In this document: piece after piece, positions 34,201 to 46,001 of the stretch | How the letters are laid out: each line of letters starts with the position of its first letter | How positions within the stretch are numbered: position 1 is the stretch's first letter | From: Notospermus geniculatus | Taxonomy: Eukaryota > Nemertea > Pilidiophora > Heteronemertea > Lineidae | NCBI GenBank assembly: GCA_002633025.1 | Contig: NMRB01001957.1 | Location: 1-64,000 of the forward strand | Length of the DNA stretch: 64,000 bases | Reading direction: 5' to 3' | Position numbers and translations under genes: made by a program | The notes under the pieces: model-generated | Seen by the model: only the letters and a program-made list of their open reading frames with translations | Told to the model about the DNA's origin: nothing | The model's database searches: none

Positions 34201-35048
34201 ATTTCAATTAAGTGCATCTTAATTCACAGTTTGAAGGATTGGATTAGGGGTATATTGTGTCCAAATTGTTCCTTCCAACGAATGTATGGGACAAAGTTAT
34301 GAGCCCAGACATCTCGCCATTATTTCTAATGGTAGATTCCTTGCATTACAGGTGCGTGACTGATGGGTGAACGTCAAGCTGCAAAGACGTCTGTGTGGTC
34401 ACGGATTCGTTATCGACAAAGTGACATGTGATAGGCTCTCCAGGATTGCATCATCTTCGTTTGAGATGCTTCACGGCTTCCAGAGGTCAAAGTCTTCGCA
34501 GTGCCAAGTCAAGTCAAGTCGGTCAGCTCGGTCGTAGTTGGACCAGTCCTCTGTCTGGTGAGTACACTAAAATTTGGGGTAAAGTGCATGTTCTTGTCAA
34601 ATTCCAGCAACGAAATTAGTTGCTATTCGAAATGTCCTCGCATTAGCGGAGCGGCTCAAAGACAGGGGACCAGTCGAACGATACTCAATCTTCCGAAATT
34701 GACTAACAGATGGGCGAAGAGAAGTCACTGACCACAACACTACTCTGACCTGTATGCGGCAGGCTGATTGATAGACATTCCCCGTACAGGGTATCCATTA
34801 ATCTACTGCTGCTGCTCTAGTTCATTAGAGACGTCTGTATCAATTGGGCTGCATTTCATCTAATTCCCACACAATCAGCCCTTGACGTCCAATATAAAGT
34901 TGTCGTATTATCTTGCATGTGGCCGATTAACCCTAGTGGTGCTGATGTGGCATCGTACCGTCGCGAAGGTTGCATAAGCTAGGAATCCACCATATTGATT
35001 TTCAAGCTGAATTTGCGTTGTGACTTGCTTTGCAACTGGGTTGCGTAA

Positions 35049-35179
35049 GGCCGAGTTTACATCGAGGCACACGCGACACGAACACACGGGCGAACAATGG
35101 CTTCACAAAGGATTCATCCCCATGAAACCTTTGTTCGCCTGCGTGTTCGTGTCGCGTGTGCCTCGATGTAAACTCAGCC
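35049..35179. mobile_element. TWA-type foldback (GGCCGAGTTTACATCG)
   Basis: GGCCGAGTTTACATCGAGGC to GCCTCGATGTAAACTCAGCC, TSD TAA at 35046-35048 and 35180-35182. The arms are nearly perfect for about 60 bp. Confidence 0.9.
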
Positions 35180-35206
35180 TAAGGGAGACTCCACTCACTG
35201 TAAACT

Positions 35207-35340
35207 AATCTTTTGAATTTTTATCAATCCATGGAGACTATTGCCATGAGTTGTGATGTCACTAGACTACATGTAATCTTTTGAATTTTTATCAATCCAT
35301 GGAGACTATTGCCATGAGTTGTGATGTCACTAGTGTCAAT
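35207..35340 (+). repeat. 68-bp tandem duplication of a dispersed repeat
   Basis: AATCTTTTGAATTTTTATCA starts at 35207 and again at 35275, and the two units run nearly identically to GATGTCACTAG. Confidence 0.95.
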
Positions 35341-35371
35341 AGGCTGACGACCTTTGTAGTGAATGAGCTAA

Positions 35372-35523
35372 GGGTAGATTCATACTTCTCCGTTATGCGC
35401 TTTGCGCTTGTGCGTTCCCTATGTTTATGTGTGGTACCAATAATAAAATTACTTTTTCTACCACGCACTCACATATAGGAAATGGACAAACGCAAAGCGC
35501 AAAACGCAAAGTATGAATTGGCC
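35372..35523. mobile_element. TWA-type foldback (GGGTAGATTCATACTTC)
   Basis: GGGTAGATTCATACTTC to GTATGAATTGGCC, with arms GCGCTTTGCGCTTGTG and complement. Flanks TAA and TTA both fit TWA. Confidence 0.65.
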
Positions 35524-35763
35524 TTAATACTGTGACTGCCTAGGCCTATTGGTTGTACCTTCATAAATATGCATTGAGCACTGATGACATCATGAGTGCT
35601 GTGCAATGGTCCCCTTGGCATCGGGATCCAATTAAAAAACTTAAAATGAAGAGTTTCCTGATTTAAAAAAAATACGACATGTTGCAGATATCAGTGGATT
35701 TGAATGTATTAACGAAATTTCAAAAATTCAAAATTTTACACAATGAGTGGAGTAGCCCTTTAA

Positions 35764-36018
35764 GGCCTGTCTACAACATCAACATTTCCAAAACGTTACA
35801 AAAACATCCAGCTGCAACATTTCAAAAACACCGTTGCTTTCGGTTTGTTGCACAGTGTGGACTGGACCTGCAACTTTTGCAAAACAATTTGAAAGTATGT
35901 TCTGATAATGTTGCAGAGTATAGACCAACCTCGAATCAAGCCGCAACACTTCCAACACAGTTTCCAAAATGTTTTGTCGCAGAAATGTTTTGAAAATGTT
36001 GATGGTGTAGACAGGGCC
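35764..36018. mobile_element. Element Z, TWA-type foldback (GGCCTGTCTACA)
   Basis: GGCCTGTCTACAACATCAAC to GTTGATGGTGTAGACAGGGCC, flanked by TAA/TTA. The A/T-rich arms contain ACATTTCAAAAAC repeats. Confidence 0.75.
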
Positions 36019-36543
36019 TTACAACTGGGCACTCGATTGCCGTAGTGGACTCGCTAGACGTGATTTCCACCAGTGGCAAAGACATGAAAGATGTGGTCAA
36101 CTTCAGTCGGCAATCGGTCGGCGACCGGTGTACCAGATCGTATTCAATCACAGGTAGCAGGTTGCAAAGCAAGTCGCAACGCAGAAAATCAGCAGTGGAT
36201 TCCTAGCTTTAGGGTATCCACCCGTGTACCAGCTTCCCGTGCCGTTGTACGTATTTCAGACGTAAGTAAATTAATGCAGATGATATCCACCAAACCCACT
36301 CTTTATTGAGGCCGTAATTTCGCTTCACAGATCCTTAGACGTTTTGGTTGGCACTCTTTTCAATCTACCAGCCATTAAACTAATGGAGCGCAGAAGTACT
36401 GCTTGAAAGCTTTAATATATATGATGCTCTTAGCTTAATTTTTCCCTTTTCGAACGAACACTCGCTCCTGATCAAACCATAGCGACTTGTAGATTTTAAA
36501 AGTTCGTGATGAAAAGAGGTATACGTGTTTTTCTCTAGCCACT

Positions 36544-36583
36544 NNNNNNNNNNNNNNNNNNNNNNNNNNNNNNNNNNNNNNNN
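36544..36583. other. Assembly gap, 40 N
   Basis: The run of 40 undetermined bases sits next to a poly-C tract (36593-36605) and a repeat end reading CGGCCCTG. Confidence 0.99.
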
Positions 36584-37013
36584 GAGGCTTCTGCCCCCCC
36601 CCCCCACCACCAAAAAGTTAAATACGGCCCTGACTAACGTTAAATTGCCGTTTGAAACAACTTGGGAGAGGCCAGTCTTCCTCTCTAGTCTAAGTAGTTA
36701 CAAATAACAAAGTTCAAATTTGATTAAATTCAGGACTCAAGCGAGTGCGTTCACTTTGAAAAATCCTCACTGCTTTTACCAGCTGACACATCGGCGACTT
36801 TCTTCTAGCAATTTAATTTGGTTTCTCATTGATCAATTTGAATTTAGATCCTTAGGGCGTTGACTGAAGGAAATGAGGGCCCAAGGGATCTCCGGTTTCT
36901 GATATAAGTAACCGTATCTGGCGGTGTTATACCAAGTTCTGCGTTGCTAAAACCAACTGCTAGGTCTTTGTTCATCACACCATCGTACACCATGGAACGG
37001 GAGTATAAAAGCT

Positions 37014-37021
37014 TTCGCGTG
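37014..37021 (+). promoter_or_regulatory. TATA-box-like TATAAAAG, conserved in both duplicates
   Basis: TATAAAAG followed by CTTTCGCGTGGCTTT lies at the same place in copy B (39536-39543). Promoter function is only inferred. No reading frame follows (ATG GCT TGA). Confidence 0.3.
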
Positions 37022-37055
37022 GCTTTATTGGTACCAAGTGCACAATGGCTTGATT

Positions 37056-37522
37056 TTAAAAAAATTTAAAGTTTGGGTTTATAGTCTGATATCAACTACG
37101 GTAGAGGTTCTCATCCGACTTTACACTTTAACCCCAGTCTGTCCTGAAACTGTTCAGTAGAACTCAGATGAGCTGCTCATTCAGCGCTACAATCGAGCAT
37201 TTCCGACCGGTACCCATTTATACACCTGGGTGGAGAGAGGCCAGTGAGGCAAAGAGACTTGCCCAACGTCTCACGCCCAGTGGGATTCGAACCCGGTGTA
37301 ATGTTTTTCACTGCCCCCCGTTTGCCAGTGCCTCCCAACAAAAGATTGACGGAATAAGCCGCGACGTGACAATGGGGGAGGCACTGATCAACATGTCTTT
37401 CTGTATTTGAGTGCCCGCCGAACAATAAAGCGGGCATTGTCATACGGGGGGCATTCTCACACATTACACCTGGACCCTCTAACCGGTAGTCAGAGACCCG
37501 AACCACTACACCACCGGGCTTC
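37056..37522 (-). mobile_element. tRNA-derived SINE split by a family A element
   Basis: In minus sense the head has a perfect A box TGGTGTAGTGG (37513-37503) and a perfect B box GGTTCGAATCC (37293-37283). The body shares GGCAAGTCTCTTTGCCTCAC and CACCCAGGTGTATAAATGGG with the SINE at 55.6-55.9 kb. Copy B of the segmental duplication lacks this block, giving an approximate empty site. Confidence 0.75.
37295..37470. mobile_element. Family A foldback, copy 3, nested between SINE boxes
   Basis: GGTGTAATG...CACTGCCCCCCG pairs with CGGGGGGCATTC...CATTACACC. The centre has TGACGGAATAAGCCGCGAC as in A2. Confidence 0.75.
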
Positions 37523-38885
37523 TCTGACGAGAAGGTCTGGGGGAATTGAGGGGGCACCTTGCTTCCAGTTCCACCCCCTTAAACCCACCCTCGGGCTCTC
37601 CTTACTACTATAATGTTTTATCCCTTTATCAGAAAAAGATAAAAGGTCTTCATCTATTTTTTCTCCTGCACCGACGAAATCGTCCGCGTGAGGTAGCCAT
37701 GGTCGTCAACGTACTCCTTGCGTTCCGGTCATTATAGGAAAGAAGATTCTCTCCAGCTCCTCATTTCCTTCTGACAATGCGTTGACTAGGATCAACGTCT
37801 GACCGCCCTTTGGCATTTTTAATTATTCAACAGTCACGGAAGATCATTCACGTGTGATAGATTCTCTCTTCGTGTGCTACATCAAACATTTGCTTAGTCA
37901 GCGTCAGTCCTTTCAAATATTTATACATCGGTAATGGCAGTTCCTGAATAGCCAGTGGGAAACTGGCCACGATGTTTCATTAGCTCACCGGGTGAGCTTT
38001 AGTTCTGACGTCGCGTTTGTTAGCAAGCTTGGTACACGTGTGCCCCTAGGTCAGATGACCTACGACACCAAGTTTCGGTTCGATTTGATTCTTGGCTTGG
38101 CCACTAGGTGGCAAAACCGAAAATGCAAAAAGTGTTATAACTCCTGAATTACTGGCTGGATCACCTCCAAATTTTTATCATAGGTGTATCGAATGAAGAT
38201 ACATGTAATACGTAACGTGTTTTTGATTTGACTTACTTTTCAAGATCGCAGAGGTGAAAGTTCAAAATTTTGACATTTGGTAGCATGTTTCCTGGCTATT
38301 TGACCTGGAGTCTTCTAACGTTCTCAGAAAAAATTGCTCTGCAACCAGGTACATTTCTTCACGCCGATTTGAATAAACCGTTGTACAGCATGCAGACGTG
38401 ACGAGTTCTGTACAGAACATTTCATTGAGTCATTACCCTATAGTGCCTGGTTGAACATACCTGAAAAACACGTCTTAAATTTTAAAATAATTAAAAAAAT
38501 CATTCACCTGTTTCCGTTTCTCCCCCGCTATGCAACTAATCTTTCATTTGCCAACATTGCTTCGTTTAAATCCTTTTCCAATTAACCTGATCACGGAATG
38601 CGGGTTGGTTTAATTGAGAAAGACGGGAGCAATCGTCACTTAAAGGGTTCCGAAGTAATTGAGGTGACTGCTCACCTGGATGACAACGTCTTNTAGCACA
38701 CAACTACAGCAAATGACGGACATCATTTTTTGTTTGTCATGTAACGTGGGGTGTATTCGAATGAAGTGTAAACAGAACATTAATCTCAGAACGTTTTTCA
38801 GCATTTTGCAGTGTTTGCAGGTTCAGTTTCTTGCAACATTTAAGCTATGTTTGCCTCGAAAAAATAAATCAGCACTCACTGGAAG

Positions 38886-39115
38886 GGAGTAAGAAATAAA
38901 AGTAGAAAATAATAAGTGGGAAATTTTGGCAAATATCTCAAATTCGGAGGAACTTTTTCCCATTTTGAGAAATGTCGCCCGAAAAATCAGACAAAATGCC
39001 ATGTCATTTTAAGAAAATTGGGAAAAAATTTTCTCCCAATTTGAGAAATTGAAAAATTCCCGCAAAATTCCAAACTTTCCCACTTCTTATTTTTCACTTT
39101 TATTTCTTACTCTCT
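38886..39115. mobile_element. Family Q foldback, copy 2, between the segmental duplicates
   Basis: GGGAGTAAGAAATAAAAGTA to CACTTTTATTTCTTACTCTC, arms with TCTCCCAATTTGAGAAATTG. Confidence 0.85.
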
Positions 39116-39174
39116 TTTTGGAAGTTTTTCTCGCAAAAGGGCATACATGTACTTTTGACTGATAGAGCACTGAT

Positions 39175-41443
39175 GAAACAACTTGGAAGAGACCAGTCTT
39201 CCTCTCTAGTCTAAGTAGTTATAAATAACGAAGTTCAAATTTGATTAAGTTCAGGACTCAAGCGAATGCGTTCACTTTGAAAAATCCTCAGTGCTTTTAC
39301 CAGCTGACACATCGGCGACTTTCTTCTAGCAATTTAATTTGGTTTCTCATTGATCAATTTGAATTTAGATCCTTAGGGCGTTGACTGAAGGAAATGAGGG
39401 CCCAAGGGATCTCCGGTTTCTGATATGAGTAACCGTATCTGGCGGTGTTATATCTTGTTCTGCGTGGCTAAAACCAACTGCTACATAGGTCTTTGTTCAT
39501 CACAGAATCGTACACGGAACGGAAGTATAAAAGCTTTCGCGTGGCTTTGTTGGTACCAACTCACAATGGCTTGATTGTCTGACGAGAAGGTCGGGGGCAA
39601 ACTCGCTAGCTCAGCGGCACGGCGTTCCGCGTTTTCGGTTTGCTCCACTTGTACCACTGGCTTCATACGCCCTCATCACTCTGCTCAGAATAAGCACAGT
39701 GAATCGGTCGTTCCGGCAGAAATAGTTTCCATTTTAGAAGCAACCAAATCGATGGGCCAATCAGGTTCGTCGAATTCGATCACATGGTTTTGTGAGGGTA
39801 AACATAACCACGTGCTACCTGCAGACAGCCATCTGAAGTGACGTCATTCCTACGCGAAAAGAAGTACGGGGTACTAACGTTTGAAGGCAGTGTCACTAAG
39901 GTGAAACCTACTGACCTCTGCCTAGGAGTTTGGGTCTGGGGAGCTCAGGGGCACCTTGCTTCCAGCTCCACCCCCTTAAACCCACCCTCGGGCTCTCCTT
40001 ACTACTATGTTTTATCTCTTTATCAGAAAAAGATAAAGGTCTTCATCTATTTTTTCTCCTGCACCGACGAAATCGTCCGCGTGAGGTAGCGATGGTCGTC
40101 AACGTACTCCTTGAGTTCCCGGTCATTATAGGAAAGAAGATTCTCTACATCTCCTCATTTCCTTTTGACAATGCGTTGACTAGGATCAACGCCTGACCGC
40201 CCTTTGGCATTTTTAATTATTCAACAGTCACGGAAGATCATTCACGTGTGATAGATTCGCCCTTCGTGTGCTACATCAAACATTTGCTTCGTCAGCGTCA
40301 GTCCTTTCAAATATTTATACATCGGTAATGGCAGTTCCTGAATAGCCACTGGGAAACTGGCCACGATGTTTCATTAGCTCACCGGGTGAGCTTTAGTTCT
40401 GACGTCGTCGTGGCGTCCGTTAGCAAGGAACGTTTCGTAATGGCTTTGGCTATTGACACCAAACGTGGTACACATGTGCCCCTAGCCTAGGTCAGATGGC
40501 CTATGACACCAAGTTTCGGTTCGATTCGATTCTTGGCTTGACCACTAGGTGGCCATAACCGAAAACACAGAAAAGTGCAATAACTCCTGAACTTATCAGC
40601 GTCAATCCTTTCATGTTTTATACATTGGTCATCGACATTGCAGTTCCTGAAAAGCCACTGGGAAACCGGCCAATGATGTTTCACTAGCTCGCCGGGCTTT
40701 AGTCGGGACGCAGCGTCCGTCGTCGTCGACGTCCGTCAGCAAGGCACGTTTCTTAACTGCTGTGGCTATTGAAACTAAACTTGTGTATCTGGGTCAGATG
40801 ACCTATGACTGCAAGCTTCGGTTCGATTCGACTCTTGGCTTGGCCACTAGGTGGCAAAAACCGAAAATGCAAAAAGTGCTATAACTCCTGAACTAATGAC
40901 TAGATCATCTCCAAATATTAATCATAGGTGTATCTAATGAGGATACGTGTCATATACCAATACGTATAACGTGTTTTTGATTTGACTTACTTTTCAAGAT
41001 CACAGAGGTCAAAGTCCAGAATTTTGCCATTTGGTAGCACGTTTCGTGGCTATTTGACCTGGAGTCTTCTATAACCTTCTGAGAAAAATTGCTCTGTAAC
41101 CAGGTAGAGTTCTCCACGCCGATTTGAATAAGCCGTTGTACAGCCTGCAGAACAAGTTCTGTACAGAACATTTCATTGAGTCATTACCCTATAGTGCCTG
41201 GTTAAACACACCTGAAAAACACGTCTTAAATTTTAAAATAATTAAAAAAATCATTCACCTGTTTCCGTTTCTCCCCCGCTATGCAACTAATCTTTCATTT
41301 GCCAACATTGCTTCGTTTAAATCCTTTTCCAATTAACCTGATCACGGAATGCGGGTTGGTTTAATTGAGAAAGACGGGAGCAATCGTCACTTAAAGGGTT
41401 CCGAAGTAATTGAGGTGACTGCTCACCTGGATGACAACGTCTT
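39175..41443 (+). repeat. Segmental duplication, copy B
   Basis: Collinear with copy A. Contains an additional block 39603-39940 and a 304-bp internal tandem duplication (units starting at 40292 and 40596 with TCAGCGTCA). The AGCTCACC-GGTGAGCT dispersed repeat is part of the duplicated unit. Confidence 0.9.
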
Positions 41444-41628
41444 GGCAGATTTGAAATAGATTAACTGCTTTCCAGTTAGTTAAACAAGCATTCTCGAGAG
41501 ATCGTCTGAATCGCGCTGTGTACAGGTTTTAAGAATTTGAAAAACTTATTTTCCGCCATAAGTGTTGTCATATTTGTGCTGACTCAGTAGCAGTTCTTGA
41601 GATTGCTATGCACACTTTTCTATCATAC

Positions 41629-42116
41629 CATAAAGGAATCAAACATAAAGGTTCAACTCAGAAACTTAGCATTTTGTAAATGTGGACAGTATCCCTTTAA
41701 ACCTCAACAGATTTGCATTCTGACTCTTCCATATGATAGGAGAGACCCTTCTGCACGTTTACTGCAAATTTTGTTGAATTCCGACAAGTTGATCTTATGA
41801 TACAAAATGACTGAATTAATGAGAACCCCACGAACGATGAGAACGCAGGTCATCTGTGTGTACATCTAACGTACATTTGCACATGTAACAGTACACTGAT
41901 TGTGCTGAGAATAGCTCTGTTATCCTCTGAAATAGAATTCGGTGCATCAAGTTGACAGATTCATTATAACCCTTTACCATAAAAAAGTTGAAAGCTCCTG
42001 CCTATTACGTAAAGCCGAAATTCAGGCAGTGAGAGACATCTGGTGGCAACACATGAAGTGTATCCCTCAGTTACTTCATCGTTCGCAGTTAAACCTTTAT
42101 GTTTGATTCCTTTATG
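41629..42116. mobile_element. Family AA, copy 2
   Basis: CATAAAGGAATCAAACATAA to TTATGTTTGATTCCTTTATG. No internal ORF above background. Confidence 0.85.
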
Positions 42117-42511
42117 ATCATACATAGAGTGACTGAGCCAACCAGGTTTTCGTCATGTCATGGAAACACGATCTGAGGTCCCCTCTTCAGCTTTAGAACA
42201 CGCATTCGTTCTTTATTTTACGCCGAACACGAAATGGTAGCCCCTTGATGATTCAAGGGGCTCACTTTCGTGTCAAGTCAGGTACTAAGTATTTTTCCCC
42301 AGCGAGTAACACGGTCCGCGCGATCCGTTTTTAAGAAAACGAAACCTAGGTGAAGATTAAACAGTGGAAGAACTGGTCCACGGGGTAAATGAGAACGAAT
42401 GGCCGGTACAGGAAGCACGGACCATTACACAAAAAAAGTCACTTCTCAGCCTGTTAATAAGCGATATGCACCACATAACACGCAAACCGTCGTGAAAACA
42501 AACGTGAAGAG

Positions 42512-42990
42512 ATGGGTTAGTGATAAAACCCGGAATGAAACGAAACGAAATGAAATCATCGAAATGGAACTCGCAAGGAAGTTGAGAATTAACGTAGGCC
42601 TAATTAAGTGGCATTATTTTGCAGACGTACATGTGTGCTTCCGCCTTGAGATTGACGTTTTTTTCGACGTACCACACAAAATCAAATTGAATTACATATC
42701 AATCACAATCATCATGTACGAAATTCCCTTCGGTGCTCCTCAAGTTACCGCCTGTTTTTATTCTGCGTTTTCTTCACTCATTCGGTTGGTGAATAAACCA
42801 AGCGTCAATGTCGGAACAGATTCTACGTTAACCACTTAAATATCGGTATTACAAACAATAAGACAATGAAACGAAAATAAATTGATGCAAATCATGCCCA
42901 TTTCGATGATTTCATTTCGTTTCGTTTCGTTCCGGGTTTTATCACTAACCAGTGAGGAGTTCGTTTCGTTCCGGGTTTTATCACTAACCG
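42512..42990. repeat. Inverted repeat with GGTTAGTGATAAAACCCGGA arms
   Basis: GGTTAGTGATAAAACCCGGA and the following GAAACGAAACGAAATGAAAT recur inverted at 42896-42950. The right arm's outer 40 bp (TTCGTTCCGGGTTTTATCAC) is duplicated in tandem. The 146-codon ORF across it has no recognisable domain. Confidence 0.65.
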
Positions 42991-44978
42991 GTGAGGAGAA
43001 TACAGCAGGCAAAAACGTGGATCGGAGATACCTGTTTTGATTGTTACAAAAATATTCCGAGCGTAAACTTGATATGATTTTTTGCGCAAAGGAATGTCAA
43101 CACTATCTATAAAGTAAGCGCAGCTGCAAAATCGTTTCTGATGAAGCTTTTAGGGCTCTTCAAAAAGTGCATCAAGCTAATAAAACCGCAAACTGTAAAA
43201 TCTAATTAATTACCGTTAGCGCTGTGCGTAATGTTGGGACTATAAAACTTAATGGAATTAGCTTTGTTTGCCGATAACAATGAAATATAGCCCAGCAAAT
43301 GTGTGTGAAATTTGTTTCAAAGTGCAATTCCATGTTTTCGCTAGCGTCATTAATTGGTAATTTTTGCCGATTTGAAGATATTATTCATCCTAGGAATAAA
43401 AACGTGGGAAAAGTGATTTTGTTCAACATTTGAAAGCAAACGACGTCACGATTGCTGAGGATTTTGTGCTTATTTGTTTACCGCAGGCTACATCGTATAA
43501 GTCTTAATAATAAGGGTAGTGAACAAATGACAAAAACTAATTTCAACCGCGAGGATTTTGATAAGACAAGCTATTCTACTGAACGAAGTGTACTGAAAGT
43601 GATGGTAAAAAATTGAAAGAAAAGCGTTTTCACGGATTTCGTTTTTGGTCGTTCGCTGCAGGAAGTATGCACTTGAAGAAATCATGAAAGCAAATGAACC
43701 TACATGAAACAATTTCTGGGCTGTTGTTGCGATCATACTACTGTTTCCTTTAAATTATTTTTTGCGGGGGAGGGCAACCAGTACCTAGGCTTCCTGCTCA
43801 TCATGTCCAGTCGTCATAACTATTTCTTTGTTGGACGATGCTTCCATTTTAGACGTTCAATTTCACAAATTCACGCAGTAAATCTCATTTATATAGTGCA
43901 TAACTATGTAATGCCAAGAATAGATAAGGAGAAGAATGTGCAACTTCGAATATGTGCCAAAACGTGAGTTTAGTAAATTGCCTCTGGTGACCCTGTAACC
44001 GAATGGATCTTAATTTGTGAAGGATTATTGTTATGAGAAGATCATATTACAAACAAAATGACACCTTCAACAAATATATGTACTGAGAAATAACCGAGCT
44101 ACAAAACATTTTTGAATAGACCATATTTTCGACAAATTGATACTGTAATCGATCTCAGAGTTGGGCACTCTGGCCAATACAACAAATCCATGGTTTCACC
44201 AAAACAAAACAAAACTGAATGCTAGTAACTTGTCTGTAACTTTACATAAGAATATTGATGATATTCTAAATACATGTAATACAATTCAGTCAACAACCGT
44301 TAAATCTAAACATTGGTTATTTAATTAGAAGGCCTATAATTACCGTACGCCCTCTATTATCAGAAGAAGTAACTCAATGCCCACCCTTTTGCTTTATTAC
44401 TGGTTACATGTATACATTCTTGGTACTTTTATATTCTTGGTAAATCTCATCTACGTGTATAGCAAACCCAGTGCATAACTATGTAATACTAAACCACTGC
44501 AGATATAGAACTTTGATCACAGTAAATGTCATAAAGTCAGTGCATACTTAGACACGTACGTCCTTCGAGCTCAGATTATTAAATACACAAGCGACGTGTT
44601 TATTTGAAGTCGTATTCAATATCATAATTACGAATATCAAGCATCATTCAAAACTTCATCGAATATATTGATCAACGGTTATAAAATGATACGTGTGTCC
44701 AAGTTGACTGGTGTGTAATTTATTAGATTGTGGTACATGGAATGTACGTCTTATAAATGCATAGATACATGTAATTGGCGGTATGCATAAAATCTTAGTA
44801 AATGCTTTCAATTTAGTTTTGTATAAGGCCTTCAAGTCTTACATAGCAGAAAGGTAGTAAAAGGCAATCATTTATTCACACATGTACTTCCTGGTGGTGA
44901 ACAACAACAACAACGTAAGCCATATATTTGTGATTGTAAGTAGAGGTGATATGAAATTAACAAAAGGATTAACATACA
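42991..44978. other. AT-rich, no gene or repeat recognised
   Basis: Only short ORFs. No TIR pair or splice-supported exon. Confidence 0.4.
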
Positions 44979-44980
44979 TA

Positions 44981-45461
44981 CACAGGTGGACAGAAATATC
45001 ACTGCCAAAGTTCTAAGTCATTTTCCTCTTTTTCCTTCCTTTTGTCTCTAACCACTAATCATTTTTCTTATTGATAAGAACATTTTTGCCTTGGCAAGTG
45101 GGTTATATAATCCCATGAGATTGTCTGTGCCAAAGGTTATTGACAAGGGGTTGCTGATATATGAATAACAAAGGTAATTATGATGGGTGCCATTCAAACC
45201 TCTCAAATTAAAAGGCTAAAGCTGTTGGAGGTGACAAGAATGGATGAAGCACATCATGATTGTCTTTAATATTCATATATCAGCAACCCCATGTCAATAG
45301 CCTTTGGCATGGGTAATCTCATGGGATTATATAACCCACTTACCAAGTAAAAATGTTTCTGATTAATAAGCAAAATAACCAGTGGTTGGAGAAAAAACGA
45401 AGGCAAAAGAGGAAAATGACTTAGATCTTGGAAAGTGTCCTAATATTTCTCTCCACCAGTG
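44981..45461. mobile_element. Element T, long-TIR foldback, TA-type
   Basis: CACAGGTGGACAGAAATATC pairs with ATATTTCTCTCCACCAGTG, and inverted similarity continues for about 200 bp on each side, including TAAGTCATTTTCCTCTTTT and GTGGGTTATATAATCCCATG. TA on both sides. The loop is about 80 bp. Confidence 0.85.
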
Positions 45462-45463
45462 TA

Positions 45464-45999
45464 TATCTAAGAAAAATACACCTACCTCTCTTTGCCTATC
45501 TTCTGTGACTGTATTGTATCCATTAGGTATTCCACATACCCTTGTTCCCTTATCCTTTACTAACCCAACTGACAACTGAAAAAGCTTCGATACGTCATGA
45601 AGAATTCTTCACAGGCCACTGTAAGCGGTTCAGCGTCCCGATGCAACTGAAGCTAACCTCGCTAGAAGATCGTTTACATACGGTTTACCGTTCAATACAA
45701 TCCTCGCAAACTGGTGTTATCGTCAATAGTCATGTTTGACTGCCGTGCCATTGGTTAGGTAGCAGCAGTGTTGAGCTGACAAGCGAAGGCTAATGATAAG
45801 GCGGATGAGGCTAGCGGAGATCGGTGGATCGAAGAAGTTCCGTTTGTCGGAATGACACAAAGTGGAAACATCGGAGTTCGACAGTGTCGCATCCATATTT
45901 CCGGATTTGACACTGAGTTGGCCCCCATACCCCCCGTGAAAGAGAGGGTGACTCTCTCCGACTGAGCGGGTTATCGATGGGCACTCCAGTTCCTCTACC
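45464..45999. other. No gene or repeat recognised
   Basis: Short overlapping ORFs only. Confidence 0.4.
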
Positions 46000-46001
46000 T
46001 A

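Larger units (their letters stand above)
36654..38692 (+). repeat. Segmental duplication, copy A
   Basis: Begins GAAACAACTTGGGAGAGGCC and ends GGATGACAACGTCTT, collinear with copy B at 39175-41443. Relative to B it has an extra block at 37056-37522 (SINE plus nested A3), and lacks B's 39603-39940 block and internal 304-bp duplication. The right end coincides with an N at 38693. Confidence 0.9.

Noticed and set aside
37180-37557. 126-codon minus ORF.
   Set aside because: It crosses the SINE and its nested family A element, both non-coding.
42399-42839. 146-codon plus ORF.
   Set aside because: It overlaps one arm of an inverted repeat, has no recognisable motif, and composition is not clearly coding.
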